NCBI GenBank assembly: GCA_011742915.1
Contig: JAAQTN010000001.1
Location: forward strand, 124,001 to 188,000
DNA: 64,000 nt
DNA from: Billgrantia desiderata
Lineage (GTDB): Bacteria > Pseudomonadota > Gammaproteobacteria > Pseudomonadales > Halomonadaceae
Reading direction: 5' to 3'
Positions within the stretch are counted from its first letter, which is position 1, and the number at the start of each line of letters is the position of its first letter. Made by a program: the position numbers and the translations under genes. Below, piece after piece: positions 47,612 through 57,197 of the stretch. Below the pieces are notes generated by a model. That model saw only the letters and a program-made list of their open reading frames with translations. It was not told the origin of the DNA and made no database searches.

Positions 47612-47729
47612 TATTTGCCATGGATGGCAAATATAGCGCCCAGGGATGGGTTTACAGCGCCTCCTCGCAGGGCTGTCGCCGGTAAAGCCGCGGCCGTATC
47701 GAAGGACTGTCACCGGTAAAGCCGCGGCC
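47612..47729. repeat. intergenic repeat-like element
   Basis: A 9-bp hairpin TATTTGCCA/TGGCAAATA (47612-47620 with 47625-47633) is followed by AGCGCCCAGGGATGGGTTTA. Then come two 22-bp direct repeats with one mismatch (47674-47695 and 47708-47729), each ending CCGGTAAAGCCGCGGCC. The TGCCATGGATGGCA and CCCAGGGATGGGTTTA pieces recall intergenic repeats of marine gammaproteobacteria, from memory and unchecked. It lies between the convergent genes orn and queG. Confidence 0.6.
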
Positions 47730-47737
47730 CACCACAG

Positions 47738-48838
47738 TCAGATGCTTGCTATCAGCCGGTCACCCTTCTCCCGCTGCCGTTCGAGCGCCCAGCGCACGTG
47801 CTCGCGTACCAGGTCGGAGGGGTAGGCGAGGCGGGCGTGCAGTGCCGCCTCTACGCTCTCGCTCCAGGGGGCGTTGCCCAGCCCCACCGCCAGATTGCGT
47901 AGCCAGCGCTCGTAGCCGATGCGGCGGATCGGGCTGCCGGCGGTCTTGTCGAGGAACTCCTCCTCGCCCCAGGCGAAGAGTGACACCAGACTGGCGCGAT
48001 CCAGATCGTGGCGCGGGGCGAAGTCCTCCTCTTGCGTGGCGCGGGTGAAGCGGGTGAAGGGGCAGACCAACTGGCAGTCGTCGCAGCCGAACACGCGGTT
48101 GCCCATGGCCTCGCGATAGCGTTCGGGGATGGCGCCGAACAGTTCGATGGTGAGATAGGAGATGCAGGCGCGGGCGTCGACCACCTTGTCCTCGACGATG
48201 GCGCCGGTGGGGCAGGCCGTGCGACAGGCGCTGCAGCTGCCGCAGTGTTCGCCATCGAAGGGCGGGTCGACGGGCAGCGGCAGGTCGACGTAGAGTTCGC
48301 CGAGAAAGAACAGCGAGCCGGCCCGGGGGTTGAGCAGCATGGCGTTCTTGCCCACCCAGCCGAGCCCGGCCTTGCGCGCCAGGGCGCGCTCCATCACCGG
48401 CGCCGAGTCGACGAAGGCGCGGTAGCCGAAGGGACCGATCTCGTCCTCGATCCACTTGGCCAGGGTGGCCAGGCGCTTGCGCATCAGCTTGTGGTAGTCG
48501 CGGCCCACCGCGTAGCGCGACACATAGGCCGTCTGCGGCTGCCCCAGCACCTTGGCGCTCTCGACCTCGGCCGGCAGGTAGTCCAGGCGCACGCTGATCA
48601 CCCGCAGCGTGCCGGGCACGAGTTCCTCGGGTCGGGTGCGCTTGCTGCCGTGCTTGGCCATGAAGCCCATCTCGCCGTGGTATCCGGCCTCCAGCCAGCG
48701 CTGCAGATGACGCTCGTCCTCGGGCAGATCGACGTCGGCGATGCCCACCTGCTGGAAACCAAGTTCCCGTCCCCAGGTCTTGATGGTAGTGGCCAACTGG
48801 TCCAGCGCGCTGTCTTGCAGGATCGCGGGAAGGGTCAT
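47738..48838 (-). CDS. queG: epoxyqueuosine reductase QueG
   Basis: A cobalamin-dependent iron-sulfur enzyme for the last step of queuosine synthesis in tRNA. It has 366 residues (E. coli 379). Two 4Fe-4S motifs are visible: CGSCSACRTACPTGAI and CDDCQLVCP. The N-terminal domain shows RYAVGRDYHKLMRKRL and KAGLGWVGKNAMLL. ATG 48838 was chosen over an in-frame TTG seven codons upstream; neither has a good ribosome site. It is divergent from nnr, with 100 bases between. Confidence 0.95.
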   Translation of the reverse strand: MTLPAILQDSALDQLATTIKTWGRELGFQQVGIADVDLPEDERHLQRWLEAGYHGEMGFMAKHGSKRTRPEELVPGTLRVISVRLDYLPAEVESAKVLGQPQTAYVSRYAVGRDYHKLMRKRLATLAKWIEDEIGPFGYRAFVDSAPVMERALARKAGLGWVGKNAMLLNPRAGSLFFLGELYVDLPLPVDPPFDGEHCGSCSACRTACPTGAIVEDKVVDARACISYLTIELFGAIPERYREAMGNRVFGCDDCQLVCPFTRFTRATQEEDFAPRHDLDRASLVSLFAWGEEEFLDKTAGSPIRRIGYERWLRNLAVGLGNAPWSESVEAALHARLAYPSDLVREHVRWALERQREKGDRLIASI

Positions 48839-48938
48839 GATCGAGAAAAAACCGGGCAAAAATGAAGCGGGGGGATTGGCGAAAGCGCCACGGTGCTTAC
48901 ACTCCCATGATAAAGCAATGCCGGCAGGGAGACACGGG

Positions 48939-50483
48939 ATGTCCGGGAATCATTCAAGCGAACCGCAGGTCGTACTGCGCCCGTTGTATCGTGCCGAACA
49001 GGTGCGTGAGCTCGACCGGCGCACCATCGCGGGGGGAATCGAGGGCTTCGCCCTGATGCAGCGTGCCGCCACCGCTGCCTGGCAGAGCCTCAGGGCGCGC
49101 TGGCCCGGCATCAAGCGTATCAGCGTGCTGTGCGGTGGCGGCAACAATGGCGGCGATGGCCATGTGCTGGCGGCGCTGGCGGCAGTGGCAGGCGTGGCGG
49201 TGCAGCGTATCGCCGTAAAACCCCTCGAGGAACTCGAGGGCGATGCCGCACGGGCCGCAGAGATGGCCACGGCAGCCGGCGTCGGCTGCGAGCCTTGGCG
49301 TCGGGGTATCGCCTTCGACGGTGAAGTGATCGTCGACGCGCTGCTCGGCACCGGGCTCAGCGGCGAGGTGCGCGGTGCTTTCCGCGAGGCCATCGAGGCG
49401 ATCAATGCTTGCGGGCTGCCGGTGCTGGCGATCGACATTCCCAGCGGCCTGGCCGCCGACACCGGGGCGGAGCTCGGCGTGGCCGTACGGGCCAGCTGCA
49501 CCGTCACCTTCATCGGCGACAAGATCGGCCTGCATACCGGGCGCGCCCCCGCGCTGGTCGGTGAGGTCCATTTTCGTGCCCTGGGCGTCGATGCCCGTCA
49601 GCATGCCGATCTGCCGGCGGCGGCGGAGCTGCTCGACCAGGAGCTGATCAAGGCGTGGCTGCCGTCGCGTGCCCGCGATGCCCACAAGGGCGCCATGGGC
49701 CATGTGCTGGTGCTGGGAGGCGCTCCGGGCTTCGGCGGCGCGGCGCTGCTCGCCAGCGAGGCGGCGGCGCGACTGGGCGCCGGCAAGATCAGCCTGGCCA
49801 CGGCGCCGGCGCATGTCACGGCCTGCCTGACCTATCGCCCCGAGGTGATGGTGCATGGCCTGCGCGGTGCCGCCGAGCTCGGCGAACTGCCGGAGCTGGC
49901 CGACGTGCTGGTGGTCGGGCCCGGCCTGGGGCAGGGGGCCTGGGGACAGGGCATGCTGCAGGCGGCGTTGGCCGCTTCACGACCGCTGGTGGTGGACGCC
50001 GATGGACTCAACCTGCTGGCCTCTCACTTCACCGGTCAGCGGCGTGACGACTGGATCCTGACCCCGCACCCGGGAGAAGCGGGGCGGCTGCTGGGCTGTC
50101 GTGCGGCGGAGGTGGAAGCCGACCGTCCCGCGGCGGCGCATGAGCTGCAGCGGCGTTACGGCGGCGTCGTCGTGCTCAAGGGGGCCGGTAGCCTGGTGGC
50201 GGGGCCCGCCGGTCTGGCAGTCTGCCCATACGGCAATCCCGGCATGGCCTCGGGGGGGATGGGCGACGTTCTCTCCGGCATGCTCGGGGCGCTGCTGGCT
50301 CAGGGGCTGCCGCTGGAAGCGGCGGCCAGAATCGGGGTCATGACACATGCCCTGGCCGCCGACATGGCCGTACGCGACGCGGGGGAGCGTGGCCTGCTGG
50401 CGGCCGATCTGGCATCCTATGCCCGAGTTATCGTCAACCCGGATTTCGAGCCGGGGCTTCATTCGTTGGCAGGGGGCCATTGA
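48939..50483 (+). CDS. nnr: bifunctional NAD(P)HX epimerase/dehydratase
   Basis: Repairs hydrated NADH and NADPH. At 514 residues it equals E. coli YjeF (515): an N-terminal epimerase domain (VLCGGGNNGGDGHVLAALAA, DALLGTGLSGEVRG, AIDIPSGLAADTG) and a C-terminal ADP-dependent dehydratase domain (LGGAPGFGGAALL, LTPHPGEAGRLLG, NPGMASGGMGDVLSGMLGAL). ATG 48939 has CAGGGAGA upstream; in-frame Met codons further up are less well placed. The stop overlaps tsaE by one base (TGATG). Confidence 0.95.
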   Translation: MSGNHSSEPQVVLRPLYRAEQVRELDRRTIAGGIEGFALMQRAATAAWQSLRARWPGIKRISVLCGGGNNGGDGHVLAALAAVAGVAVQRIAVKPLEELEGDAARAAEMATAAGVGCEPWRRGIAFDGEVIVDALLGTGLSGEVRGAFREAIEAINACGLPVLAIDIPSGLAADTGAELGVAVRASCTVTFIGDKIGLHTGRAPALVGEVHFRALGVDARQHADLPAAAELLDQELIKAWLPSRARDAHKGAMGHVLVLGGAPGFGGAALLASEAAARLGAGKISLATAPAHVTACLTYRPEVMVHGLRGAAELGELPELADVLVVGPGLGQGAWGQGMLQAALAASRPLVVDADGLNLLASHFTGQRRDDWILTPHPGEAGRLLGCRAAEVEADRPAAAHELQRRYGGVVVLKGAGSLVAGPAGLAVCPYGNPGMASGGMGDVLSGMLGALLAQGLPLEAAARIGVMTHALAADMAVRDAGERGLLAADLASYARVIVNPDFEPGLHSLAGGH

Positions 50484-50983
50484 TGCGCATAAGACTCGTG
50501 GACGAAGACCGTCAGGTCGTCTTCGGGCAGTGCCTGGGTAGGGCCTTGAAAGGACGCGGCCGACTCTACCTCGAAGGGGAGCTGGGAGCGGGCAAGACCA
50601 CCCTGGCCCGCGGTATCCTGCGTGCCTACGGCCATGCCGGAGCGGTCAAGAGCCCCACCTATACCCTGGTCGAGCCCTATGAATTGGCAGGCGGCCGCCT
50701 CTATCATTTCGATCTCTATCGGCTGGGCGATCCCGAGGAGCTCGAGTTCATCGGCGGACGCGATCTGTTTGCCGAAGATGCTCTGTGCATCGTCGAGTGG
50801 CCGAGCCGCGGGCGGGGCTGGCTGCCGCAGCCCGATCTGAAGGTGACCCTGTCGCTGCACGGCGCCGGGCGCCAGGCCATGCTCGAAGCGTATACCGCAC
50901 ATGGCCGGGCAGCACTCGACGAGCTGCGACAGGAGCTGGCTCAGGCCGATCTGATCAGCGCTGAAGAGCGAGATACGCCGTGA
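50483..50983 (+). CDS. tsaE: tRNA t6A synthesis ATPase TsaE
   Basis: A 166-residue P-loop ATPase needed with TsaB, TsaC and TsaD for threonylcarbamoyladenosine at tRNA position 37. Walker A GELGAGKTT and the conserved SPTYTLVEPY and YHFDLYRLGDPEELEFIG blocks are present. It is 13 residues longer than the E. coli protein at the C-terminus. It is coupled to nnr upstream and amiB downstream by one-base overlaps. Confidence 0.95.
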   Translation: MRIRLVDEDRQVVFGQCLGRALKGRGRLYLEGELGAGKTTLARGILRAYGHAGAVKSPTYTLVEPYELAGGRLYHFDLYRLGDPEELEFIGGRDLFAEDALCIVEWPSRGRGWLPQPDLKVTLSLHGAGRQAMLEAYTAHGRAALDELRQELAQADLISAEERDTP

Positions 50984-52470
50984 TGATCTCCCGATCCTCG
51001 CCGAGGGGCCAACAAGGGCTGCTGCGCACCATGCTCCGTGCTGTGTTCAGCCTGCTCCTGTTGGCATCCTGGTACGTGGCCTTGCCCGCGCAGGCGGCTC
51101 AGGTCGACAATATCCGCCTGTGGGCGGCGCCCGACCATGCGCGCCTGGTGTTCGATCTTTCCGGCCATGCCGAGGCCAACGTCTTCACCCTGGACAACCC
51201 GCGTCGGCTGGTCATCGACCTCGAGCAGAGCCGGCTCGACACCGACCTCGCCTCGCTCGACCTGCAAGGCAGTGCCATCACCGCCGTGCGCAGCGGCGTG
51301 CGCGATGGCAGCGGCCTGCGCGTGGTGCTGGAGCTCTCACGCGAAGTGGAACCTCGCCATTTCACCCTGCCGCCCAACGATCAGTACGGGCATCGTCTGG
51401 TCGTGGACATGGAGTACCCGGGCGAAAGCGCGGTGGAAAACCCCATCGACCCGATCGAGGCGATGATCCGCGAGCAGGAGATGGCGGCCAGCCGGCATCG
51501 AAGTGAGGCGTCTTCCAGCGAGGCACCCCGTATCGACCCGGAGGTCGTGGCGCGACAGCCGGCGGCGCCGCATCCGCGGCGCGACATCATCATCGCCATC
51601 GACCCCGGCCATGGCGGCGAGGACCCCGGCGCCATCGGCCCCGGCGGCACCCGCGAGAAGGACGTGGTGATGGAGATCAGCCGTCGCCTGCAGCGGCTGG
51701 TCGACGGTGCCGAAGGCTTCCGCGCCGTGATGATCCGCGACGGCGACTATTACGTCGGGCTGCGCCAGCGCACCCGCATTGCCCGCGAGCAGAAGGCCGA
51801 CTTCTTCGTCTCGATCCACGCCGATGCCTTCAACAGCCCGCGGCCGAACGGCAGCTCGGTCTATGCGCTGTCGCAGAGCGGTGCTACCTCGGAGACGGCC
51901 CAGTGGCTGGCTGCCAGCGAGAACCGGGCCGATCTGATCGGCGGCGTCGACGGCAATCTCTCGCTCAACGACAAGGACGAGGTACTGCGCGGCGTGCTGC
52001 TCGACCTGACCATGACCGCCACCCTCAACGACTCGCTGGCCATCGGCGGCCAGGTGCTCGACCAGCTGGGCCGGGTCAACCGGCTGCACCGCTCGCGCGT
52101 GGAGCAGGCCGGCTTCATGGTGCTGAAGTCGCCGGACATCCCGTCGCTGCTGATCGAGACGGGCTTCATCTCCAATCCCGACGAGGAGCGCCGCCTGCGC
52201 GACTCGGGGCACCAGCAGCGGCTGGCCGAATCGATCTTCTCCGGTATCGAGGCGCACTTCCGCAGCAACCCGCCGCCGGCCAGCCTGCTGGCCTGGCAGC
52301 GCGACAACCGGCGTACGCCCTCCAGCAACGAGTATCGCATCCAGCCCGGCGATACACTGTCGCAGATCGCGGCTCGTCACGGGGTGCCGGTGGCGCAGCT
52401 CAAGCAGGCCAACGACATTAACGGTGACGTGATTCGCGTCGGCCAGGTACTCCGGATTCCGCGCTCATGA
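50983..52470 (+). CDS. amiB: N-acetylmuramoyl-L-alanine amidase AmiB
   Basis: A periplasmic cell-separation amidase of 495 residues. A signal peptide (hydrophobic [14 protein letters not shown] ending PAQA) leads to an AMIN domain (about 39-140), a linker rich in Glu and Ser, the zinc amidase domain from [16 protein letters not shown] to [13 protein letters not shown] (about 200-420), and a C-terminal LysM motif ([20 protein letters not shown]). The ATG at 50983 overlaps the tsaE stop by one base, and a GTG one codon earlier is possible. The stop overlaps mutL as ATGA. Confidence 0.95.
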   Translation: MISRSSPRGQQGLLRTMLRAVFSLLLLASWYVALPAQAAQVDNIRLWAAPDHARLVFDLSGHAEANVFTLDNPRRLVIDLEQSRLDTDLASLDLQGSAITAVRSGVRDGSGLRVVLELSREVEPRHFTLPPNDQYGHRLVVDMEYPGESAVENPIDPIEAMIREQEMAASRHRSEASSSEAPRIDPEVVARQPAAPHPRRDIIIAIDPGHGGEDPGAIGPGGTREKDVVMEISRRLQRLVDGAEGFRAVMIRDGDYYVGLRQRTRIAREQKADFFVSIHADAFNSPRPNGSSVYALSQSGATSETAQWLAASENRADLIGGVDGNLSLNDKDEVLRGVLLDLTMTATLNDSLAIGGQVLDQLGRVNRLHRSRVEQAGFMVLKSPDIPSLLIETGFISNPDEERRLRDSGHQQRLAESIFSGIEAHFRSNPPPASLLAWQRDNRRTPSSNEYRIQPGDTLSQIAARHGVPVAQLKQANDINGDVIRVGQVLRIPRS

Positions 52471-54395
52471 CGGTGCTCGACGCTACCCGGCGTATCCGCG
52501 TTCTCGACCCCCGGCTGGCCAACCAGATCGCCGCCGGCGAGGTAGTGGAGCGCCCGGCGTCGGTGGTCAAGGAACTGGTCGAGAACGCCATCGATGCCGG
52601 CAGCCGCCGTATCGAGGTGGAGCTGGAGGCCGGCGGCGCCCGGCTGATCCGGGTGCGCGACGACGGTAGCGGTATCGCCGAGGAGGACCTGCCGCTGGCG
52701 CTGTCGCGGCATGCCACCAGCAAGATCGCCTCGCTGGAGGATCTGGAGGGTGTGGCCAGCCTCGGCTTTCGCGGCGAGGCGCTGGCGTCGATCAGTTCGG
52801 TGTCGCGCCTCGAGCTCGTCGCCAACGTCGAGGACGACCCGCGCGGTGGCTGGCGCGTGGTGGCGGAGGGGCGCCAGATGGAGCCTCGCGTCACCCCGGC
52901 ACCGCATCCCCGTGGCACCTCGGTGACGGTGCGCGACCTGTTCTTCAATACCCCGGCGCGGCGCAAGTTCCTGCGTACCGAGAAGACCGAGTACGGCCAT
53001 GTGGAAGAGGCCTTTCGCCGCCTGGCACTGTCGCGCTATGACATCGCCTGGGTGCTGCGTCACAACCAGAAGACCGTGCACCAGCTGCCGGCGGGGGACG
53101 ATCCGACCCGCCGCGAGCGCCGTATCGCTGCGCTGCTGGGCAAGAGCTTCCTCGACAATGCCCTGCATCTCGACCTCTCGGCCGGTGGCCTGCGGCTGTG
53201 GGGCTGGGTCGGCCTACCCACCCATTCCCGCGCCCAGGCCGACCAGCAGTACTTCTTCGTCAACGGCCGCGTGGTGCGCGACCGGCTGGTGGCACATGCC
53301 ATTCGCCAGGCCTATCGCGACGTGCTGTTCCATGGCCGGCACCCGGTGTTCGTGCTCTACCTGGAGGTCGACCCCACGGTGGTGGACGTCAACGTGCACC
53401 CCACCAAGCATGAGGTGCGCTTCCGCGATGGCCGCCTGGTGCACGATTTCCTCTTCTCCAGCCTGCACCGGGCGCTGGCCGAGGCGCGCCCGGCGGAACG
53501 CGAGGCCCACGCCGATGGCGCTGTAGCCGAGCAGGACGATACCGCAGAGGTGCGCGAGCCTGCACCGCGCTGGCAGCAGCAGCCCATGGCGCTGCACGCC
53601 ACGGGCGAATCACCGGAGCGGGTCACCGCCGATCGCGTGCGTGCCTTCATGAACGGCTATCGTGCGCTGCATCCTGAGCACGAGGAGCGCCTGCTGACGC
53701 CGCAGCCAGCCGAGGCCGGGGCGGATGCCGCCGTGGCATCGCCGCCGGTGGAGGGGGCCGTTGGCGTGGGCCAGGCAGCGGCGCTGCCCGCCTCGGAAGA
53801 GGGCAGTGGCATCCCACCCCTGGGCTTCGCCATCGCCCAGCTGCACGGCATCTACATCCTTTCCCAGACCGCCCAGGGCATGATCATCGTCGACATGCAC
53901 GCGGCCCACGAGCGTATCGTCTACGAGCGCATGAAGGCTCAGGTCCACGGCGGCGCGCTGCAGACGCAGCCGCTGCTGGTACCGGTCTCGCTGGCAGCGA
54001 GCCATGCCGAGGTGGCTACCGCCGAGGCCGAGCGAGAGGCGTTTGCTCGCCTGGGCGTCGAACTGGACGTGGCCGGTCCGGAGACGCTGCTGGTACGCCA
54101 GGTGCCGGCACTGCTGGCCGAGGCCGACGTCGAGCCCCTGATTCGCGACATGCTGGAAGACCTTGAGCGTTACGGGCGCTCCGACCGTCTCGAGGCCAGT
54201 ATCAACGAACTGCTGGCCACCATGGCCTGTCACGGCAGTGTGCGTGCCAACCGGCGCCTGAGCGTGGCCGAGATGAATGCGCTGTTGCGTGACATGGAGC
54301 GCACCGAGCGCAGTGGCCAGTGCAACCATGGCCGCCCGACCTGGACCGAAATGTCGCTCAAGCAGCTCGATCGCCTGTTCCTGCGCGGTCAGTAG
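52467..54395 (+). CDS. mutL: DNA mismatch repair protein MutL
   Basis: A 642-residue mismatch-repair ATPase. GHKL motifs are [23 protein letters not shown] and [13 protein letters not shown]. Unlike E. coli MutL, the C-terminal dimer domain carries [12 protein letters not shown] (476-487), fitting the endonuclease motif DQHA(X)2E(X)4E apart from Gln to Met, plus ACHGSVRAN and CNHGRPTW. This suggests a nicking MutL, as in Pseudomonas, and a MutH-independent system. A Pro/Ala/Glu-rich linker lies about 345-450. It overlaps the end of amiB by four bases. Confidence 0.96.
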   Translation: MTVLDATRRIRVLDPRLANQIAAGEVVERPASVVKELVENAIDAGSRRIEVELEAGGARLIRVRDDGSGIAEEDLPLALSRHATSKIASLEDLEGVASLGFRGEALASISSVSRLELVANVEDDPRGGWRVVAEGRQMEPRVTPAPHPRGTSVTVRDLFFNTPARRKFLRTEKTEYGHVEEAFRRLALSRYDIAWVLRHNQKTVHQLPAGDDPTRRERRIAALLGKSFLDNALHLDLSAGGLRLWGWVGLPTHSRAQADQQYFFVNGRVVRDRLVAHAIRQAYRDVLFHGRHPVFVLYLEVDPTVVDVNVHPTKHEVRFRDGRLVHDFLFSSLHRALAEARPAEREAHADGAVAEQDDTAEVREPAPRWQQQPMALHATGESPERVTADRVRAFMNGYRALHPEHEERLLTPQPAEAGADAAVASPPVEGAVGVGQAAALPASEEGSGIPPLGFAIAQLHGIYILSQTAQGMIIVDMHAAHERIVYERMKAQVHGGALQTQPLLVPVSLAASHAEVATAEAEREAFARLGVELDVAGPETLLVRQVPALLAEADVEPLIRDMLEDLERYGRSDRLEASINELLATMACHGSVRANRRLSVAEMNALLRDMERTERSGQCNHGRPTWTEMSLKQLDRLFLRGQ

Positions 54396-54412
54396 TAAGG
54401 AAGCGCTCACTG

Positions 54413-55351
54413 ATGCCGCAACGTCGCCCCCTGGCCATTCTGCTGATGGGTCCCACTGCCGCCGGCAAGACCGATCTGGCCATCGAGCTGCACGAACGGC
54501 TCGCCTGCGAGCTGATCAGCATGGACTCGGCCATGGTCTACCGCGGCATGGATATCGGCAGCGCCAAACCCTCGCCCCAGGAGCTGGCGCGCGCCCCGCA
54601 TCGCCTGATCGATATCCGCGATCCGGCGGAGCCCTATTCGGCGGCGGACTTCCGCGAGGATGCGCGTTGCGAGATGCGGCAAATTACCGCAGCCGGACGC
54701 ATCCCGCTGCTGGTGGGCGGCACCATGATGTATGCCAAGCGACTGCTCGAAGGGGTCGCCAACCTGCCGGCGGCAGATCCGGCCATTCGCGCCGAACTGG
54801 CTAGAGAGGCCGAACGGCGCGGCCTGGCGGGGCTGCATGACGAGCTGGCACGGGTCGATCCCGAGGCGGCCCGGCGCATTCACCCCAACGATCCGCAGCG
54901 CCTGATGCGGGCCCTGGAGGTCTATCGCGCCAGCGGTACGACCCTCACCGAACTGTGGCGTCGACAACGACCTGAAACCTTCCCATGGGAAGTGCTGTCG
55001 ATAGGATTCACGCCTTTCGATCGTCGCGTGCTGCACGAGCGGATCGCTGCGCGTTTCGAGGTCATGCTGGAGGCCGGTCTCGTCGCGGAAGTCGAGGCGC
55101 TGCGTTCGCGCGGCGACCTGCACTTGGGCCTGCCGTCCATGAAGAGCGTGGGCTATCGTCAGGTGTGGGAATACCTCGACGGGCAGGGTGACGTCGACCA
55201 GCTGCGCCACCGTACCATCGTGGCGACTCGGCAGTTGGCCAAGCGTCAATTGACCTGGCTGCGCAGCTGGCCGGCGCTACACTGGGTCGATAGTCAGAAC
55301 CGGTCGGCGCTGGAGGAAGTCCTGAAATTCGTGCGTGAATCGGGCTCTTAG
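54413..55351 (+). CDS. miaA: tRNA dimethylallyltransferase MiaA
   Basis: Adds the dimethylallyl group to A37 of tRNAs reading UNN codons. It has 312 residues (E. coli 316). The P-loop is [11 protein letters not shown]; the substrate region [18 protein letters not shown] and [15 protein letters not shown] are typical, and [11 protein letters not shown] lies near the end. ATG 54413, after TAAGGAAGCG, is the family start; the open frame upstream overlaps mutL and is not used. It is 17 bases after mutL. Confidence 0.96.
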   Translation: MPQRRPLAILLMGPTAAGKTDLAIELHERLACELISMDSAMVYRGMDIGSAKPSPQELARAPHRLIDIRDPAEPYSAADFREDARCEMRQITAAGRIPLLVGGTMMYAKRLLEGVANLPAADPAIRAELAREAERRGLAGLHDELARVDPEAARRIHPNDPQRLMRALEVYRASGTTLTELWRRQRPETFPWEVLSIGFTPFDRRVLHERIAARFEVMLEAGLVAEVEALRSRGDLHLGLPSMKSVGYRQVWEYLDGQGDVDQLRHRTIVATRQLAKRQLTWLRSWPALHWVDSQNRSALEEVLKFVRESGS

Positions 55352-55474
55352 CGTAAGATGATGGCTTCGAGTGGCCAGGGGACCAGGCCAAGCCGGCATG
55401 GTGTCATGTCGCAAGACAGACAACCCAAGAACACAACTTTCACCCCTCAAGAGAACGTTTTAGGGAGAGGTAAA

Positions 55475-55726
55475 ATGTCCAAAGGGCAATCCCTTCAAGA
55501 CCCATACCTGAACATCCTGCGCAAGGAGCGCATTCCGGTTTCGATTTTCCTGGTCAACGGCATCAAGCTGCAGGGACAGATCGAGTCGTTCGATCAGTTC
55601 GTGATTCTGCTGCGCAACACGGTCAGCCAGATGGTCTACAAGCACGCCATCTCCACTGTGGTGCCTTCGCGCAACGTGCGGCTGCCGCCGCAGGATCCCG
55701 CGGCCCAGCCGGACAGCAACGCGTGA
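55475..55726 (+). CDS. hfq: RNA chaperone Hfq
   Basis: An 83-residue Sm-like hexameric RNA chaperone. The whole core [20 protein letters not shown] to [12 protein letters not shown] is present with a short [13 protein letters not shown] tail. ATG 55475 follows AGGGAGAGG. The 120-base gap after miaA probably holds a separate promoter, as in other gammaproteobacteria, though no clear -35/-10 pair was found. hflX starts eight bases after its stop. Confidence 0.97.
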   Translation: MSKGQSLQDPYLNILRKERIPVSIFLVNGIKLQGQIESFDQFVILLRNTVSQMVYKHAISTVVPSRNVRLPPQDPAAQPDSNA

Positions 55727-55734
55727 GGTATTGA

Positions 55735-57051
55735 TTGTTTTTTGAACGACCCGACGCCGGCGAAACGGCAGTATTGGTCCATGTGGACTTCCAGGACGAG
55801 CGCGAGCGCGAGGATCCGGGCGAGTTCATGGAACTGGTCCGTTCCGCCGGGGCCGAACCTGCGATGCTGCTTACCGGCAGCCGGCATCGGCCCGATCCGC
55901 GTACCTTCATCGGTAGCGGCAAGGTGGAGGAGCTGCGCGAAGCGCTGCAGGTGCATGGTGCCGAGCTGGTCATCTTCAACCACGGCTTGAGCCCCTCCCA
56001 GGAGCGTAACCTGGAGCGGGAGCTCAAGTGCCGGGTGCTGGACCGCACCGGGCTGATACTCGATATCTTCGCCCAGCGTGCGCGTACCCACGAGGGCAAG
56101 CTGCAGGTCGAACTGGCGCAGCTGGAGTACATGTCCACCCGCCTGGTGCGAGGCTGGACCCACCTGGAGCGTCAGAAGGGCGGTATCGGCCTGCGCGGAC
56201 CCGGTGAGACCCAGTTGGAGACCGACCGCCGCCTGCTGCGGGCGCGTATCAAGGCAATCCACAAGCGGCTCGACAAGGTGCGTAGCCAGCGCAGCCAGAA
56301 TCGTCGTGCCCGCGAACGAGCCGAAATTCCCAGCGTGTCGCTGGTCGGTTATACCAACGCCGGCAAGTCGACGCTGTTCAATGCGCTGACCGAGGCGAAG
56401 GTCTACGCGGCGGACCAGCTGTTCGCCACCCTCGACCCGACCCTGCGACGGCTCGAGGTCGGTGACGTCGGTCCGGTGGTGTTGGCGGATACCGTAGGTT
56501 TCATTCGTCATCTTCCGCACAAGCTGGTGGAGGCCTTCCAGGCCACCCTGCAGGAGGCGACCGAGGCATCGCTGCTGGTCCACGTGATCGATGCCGCCGA
56601 TCCCGATCGCGAGCTCAACGTGGAGCAGGTCGAGAACGTGCTCGACGAGATCGGAGCGCTCGACGTGCCGATGCTCAAGGTGATGAACAAGATCGACCTG
56701 CTCGACAGCGCGCCGCGAATCGAGCGCGACGGGCAGGGGCGACCCGAAGTGGTGTGGCTCTCGGCCCGCGACGGGCGGGGGCTCGAACTGCTGGGCCAGG
56801 CGCTGTCGGAGCGCCTGGCGGATAACGTGATCGAGTTCAGCATGCAGCTGTCACCGCAGCAGGGCCGTCTGCGCGCGGGCATGCATGAACTCGGTGCCGT
56901 ACAAGAAGAACATTACGAGGAGGGGGGCAAGGTGCGGCTCGACGTGCGCCTGCCTCGCCGTGACTTCCTGCAGTTGATGGCTCGCCTGGGAGAGCGGGCG
57001 GAAGACTATCTTCCGTCCGAGCTGCACGAGCGGCCAGTATGGGATGCGTGA
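55735..57051 (+). CDS. hflX: ribosome-associated GTPase HflX
   Basis: A 438-residue GTPase that splits or rescues stalled ribosomes. The N-terminal HflX domain has GSGKVEELREALQ and NHGLSPSQERNLERELKCRV; the G domain has GYTNAGKSTLFNAL, ADTVGFIRHLP and NKIDLLD. Translation begins at TTG 55735 (family start FFERPDAGE), with GAGG seven bases upstream in GTGAGGTATTGATTG. A 146-base gap with a hairpin separates it from hflK. Confidence 0.95.
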   Translation: MFFERPDAGETAVLVHVDFQDEREREDPGEFMELVRSAGAEPAMLLTGSRHRPDPRTFIGSGKVEELREALQVHGAELVIFNHGLSPSQERNLERELKCRVLDRTGLILDIFAQRARTHEGKLQVELAQLEYMSTRLVRGWTHLERQKGGIGLRGPGETQLETDRRLLRARIKAIHKRLDKVRSQRSQNRRARERAEIPSVSLVGYTNAGKSTLFNALTEAKVYAADQLFATLDPTLRRLEVGDVGPVVLADTVGFIRHLPHKLVEAFQATLQEATEASLLVHVIDAADPDRELNVEQVENVLDEIGALDVPMLKVMNKIDLLDSAPRIERDGQGRPEVVWLSARDGRGLELLGQALSERLADNVIEFSMQLSPQQGRLRAGMHELGAVQEEHYEEGGKVRLDVRLPRRDFLQLMARLGERAEDYLPSELHERPVWDA

Positions 57052-57137
57052 CGACTGCGGTGTCCTGATCGACTGGATCGACTTCCCCTAGAAATAACGG
57101 CGGCGGAACCTACCGGCGCCCTACAGGATGGCAACCG

Positions 57138-57176
57138 GCCTCTCCGTGCGGCTGAGCGAAGCGCCGACAGAGAGGC
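57138..57176 (+). other. hairpin in the hflX-hflK gap
   Basis: GCCTCTC (57138-57144) pairs with GAGAGGC (57170-57176), with an inner CGGC/GCCG pairing, 21 bases before the hflK start. There is no T-run. It may affect hflK translation or mRNA processing. Confidence 0.35.
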
Positions 57177-57197
57177 AACGCAGAGTGGAGACGACGT

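Noticed and set aside
47612..47729. CRISPR array
   Set aside because: Only two direct repeats, 12 bases apart, with no spacer series and no cas genes.
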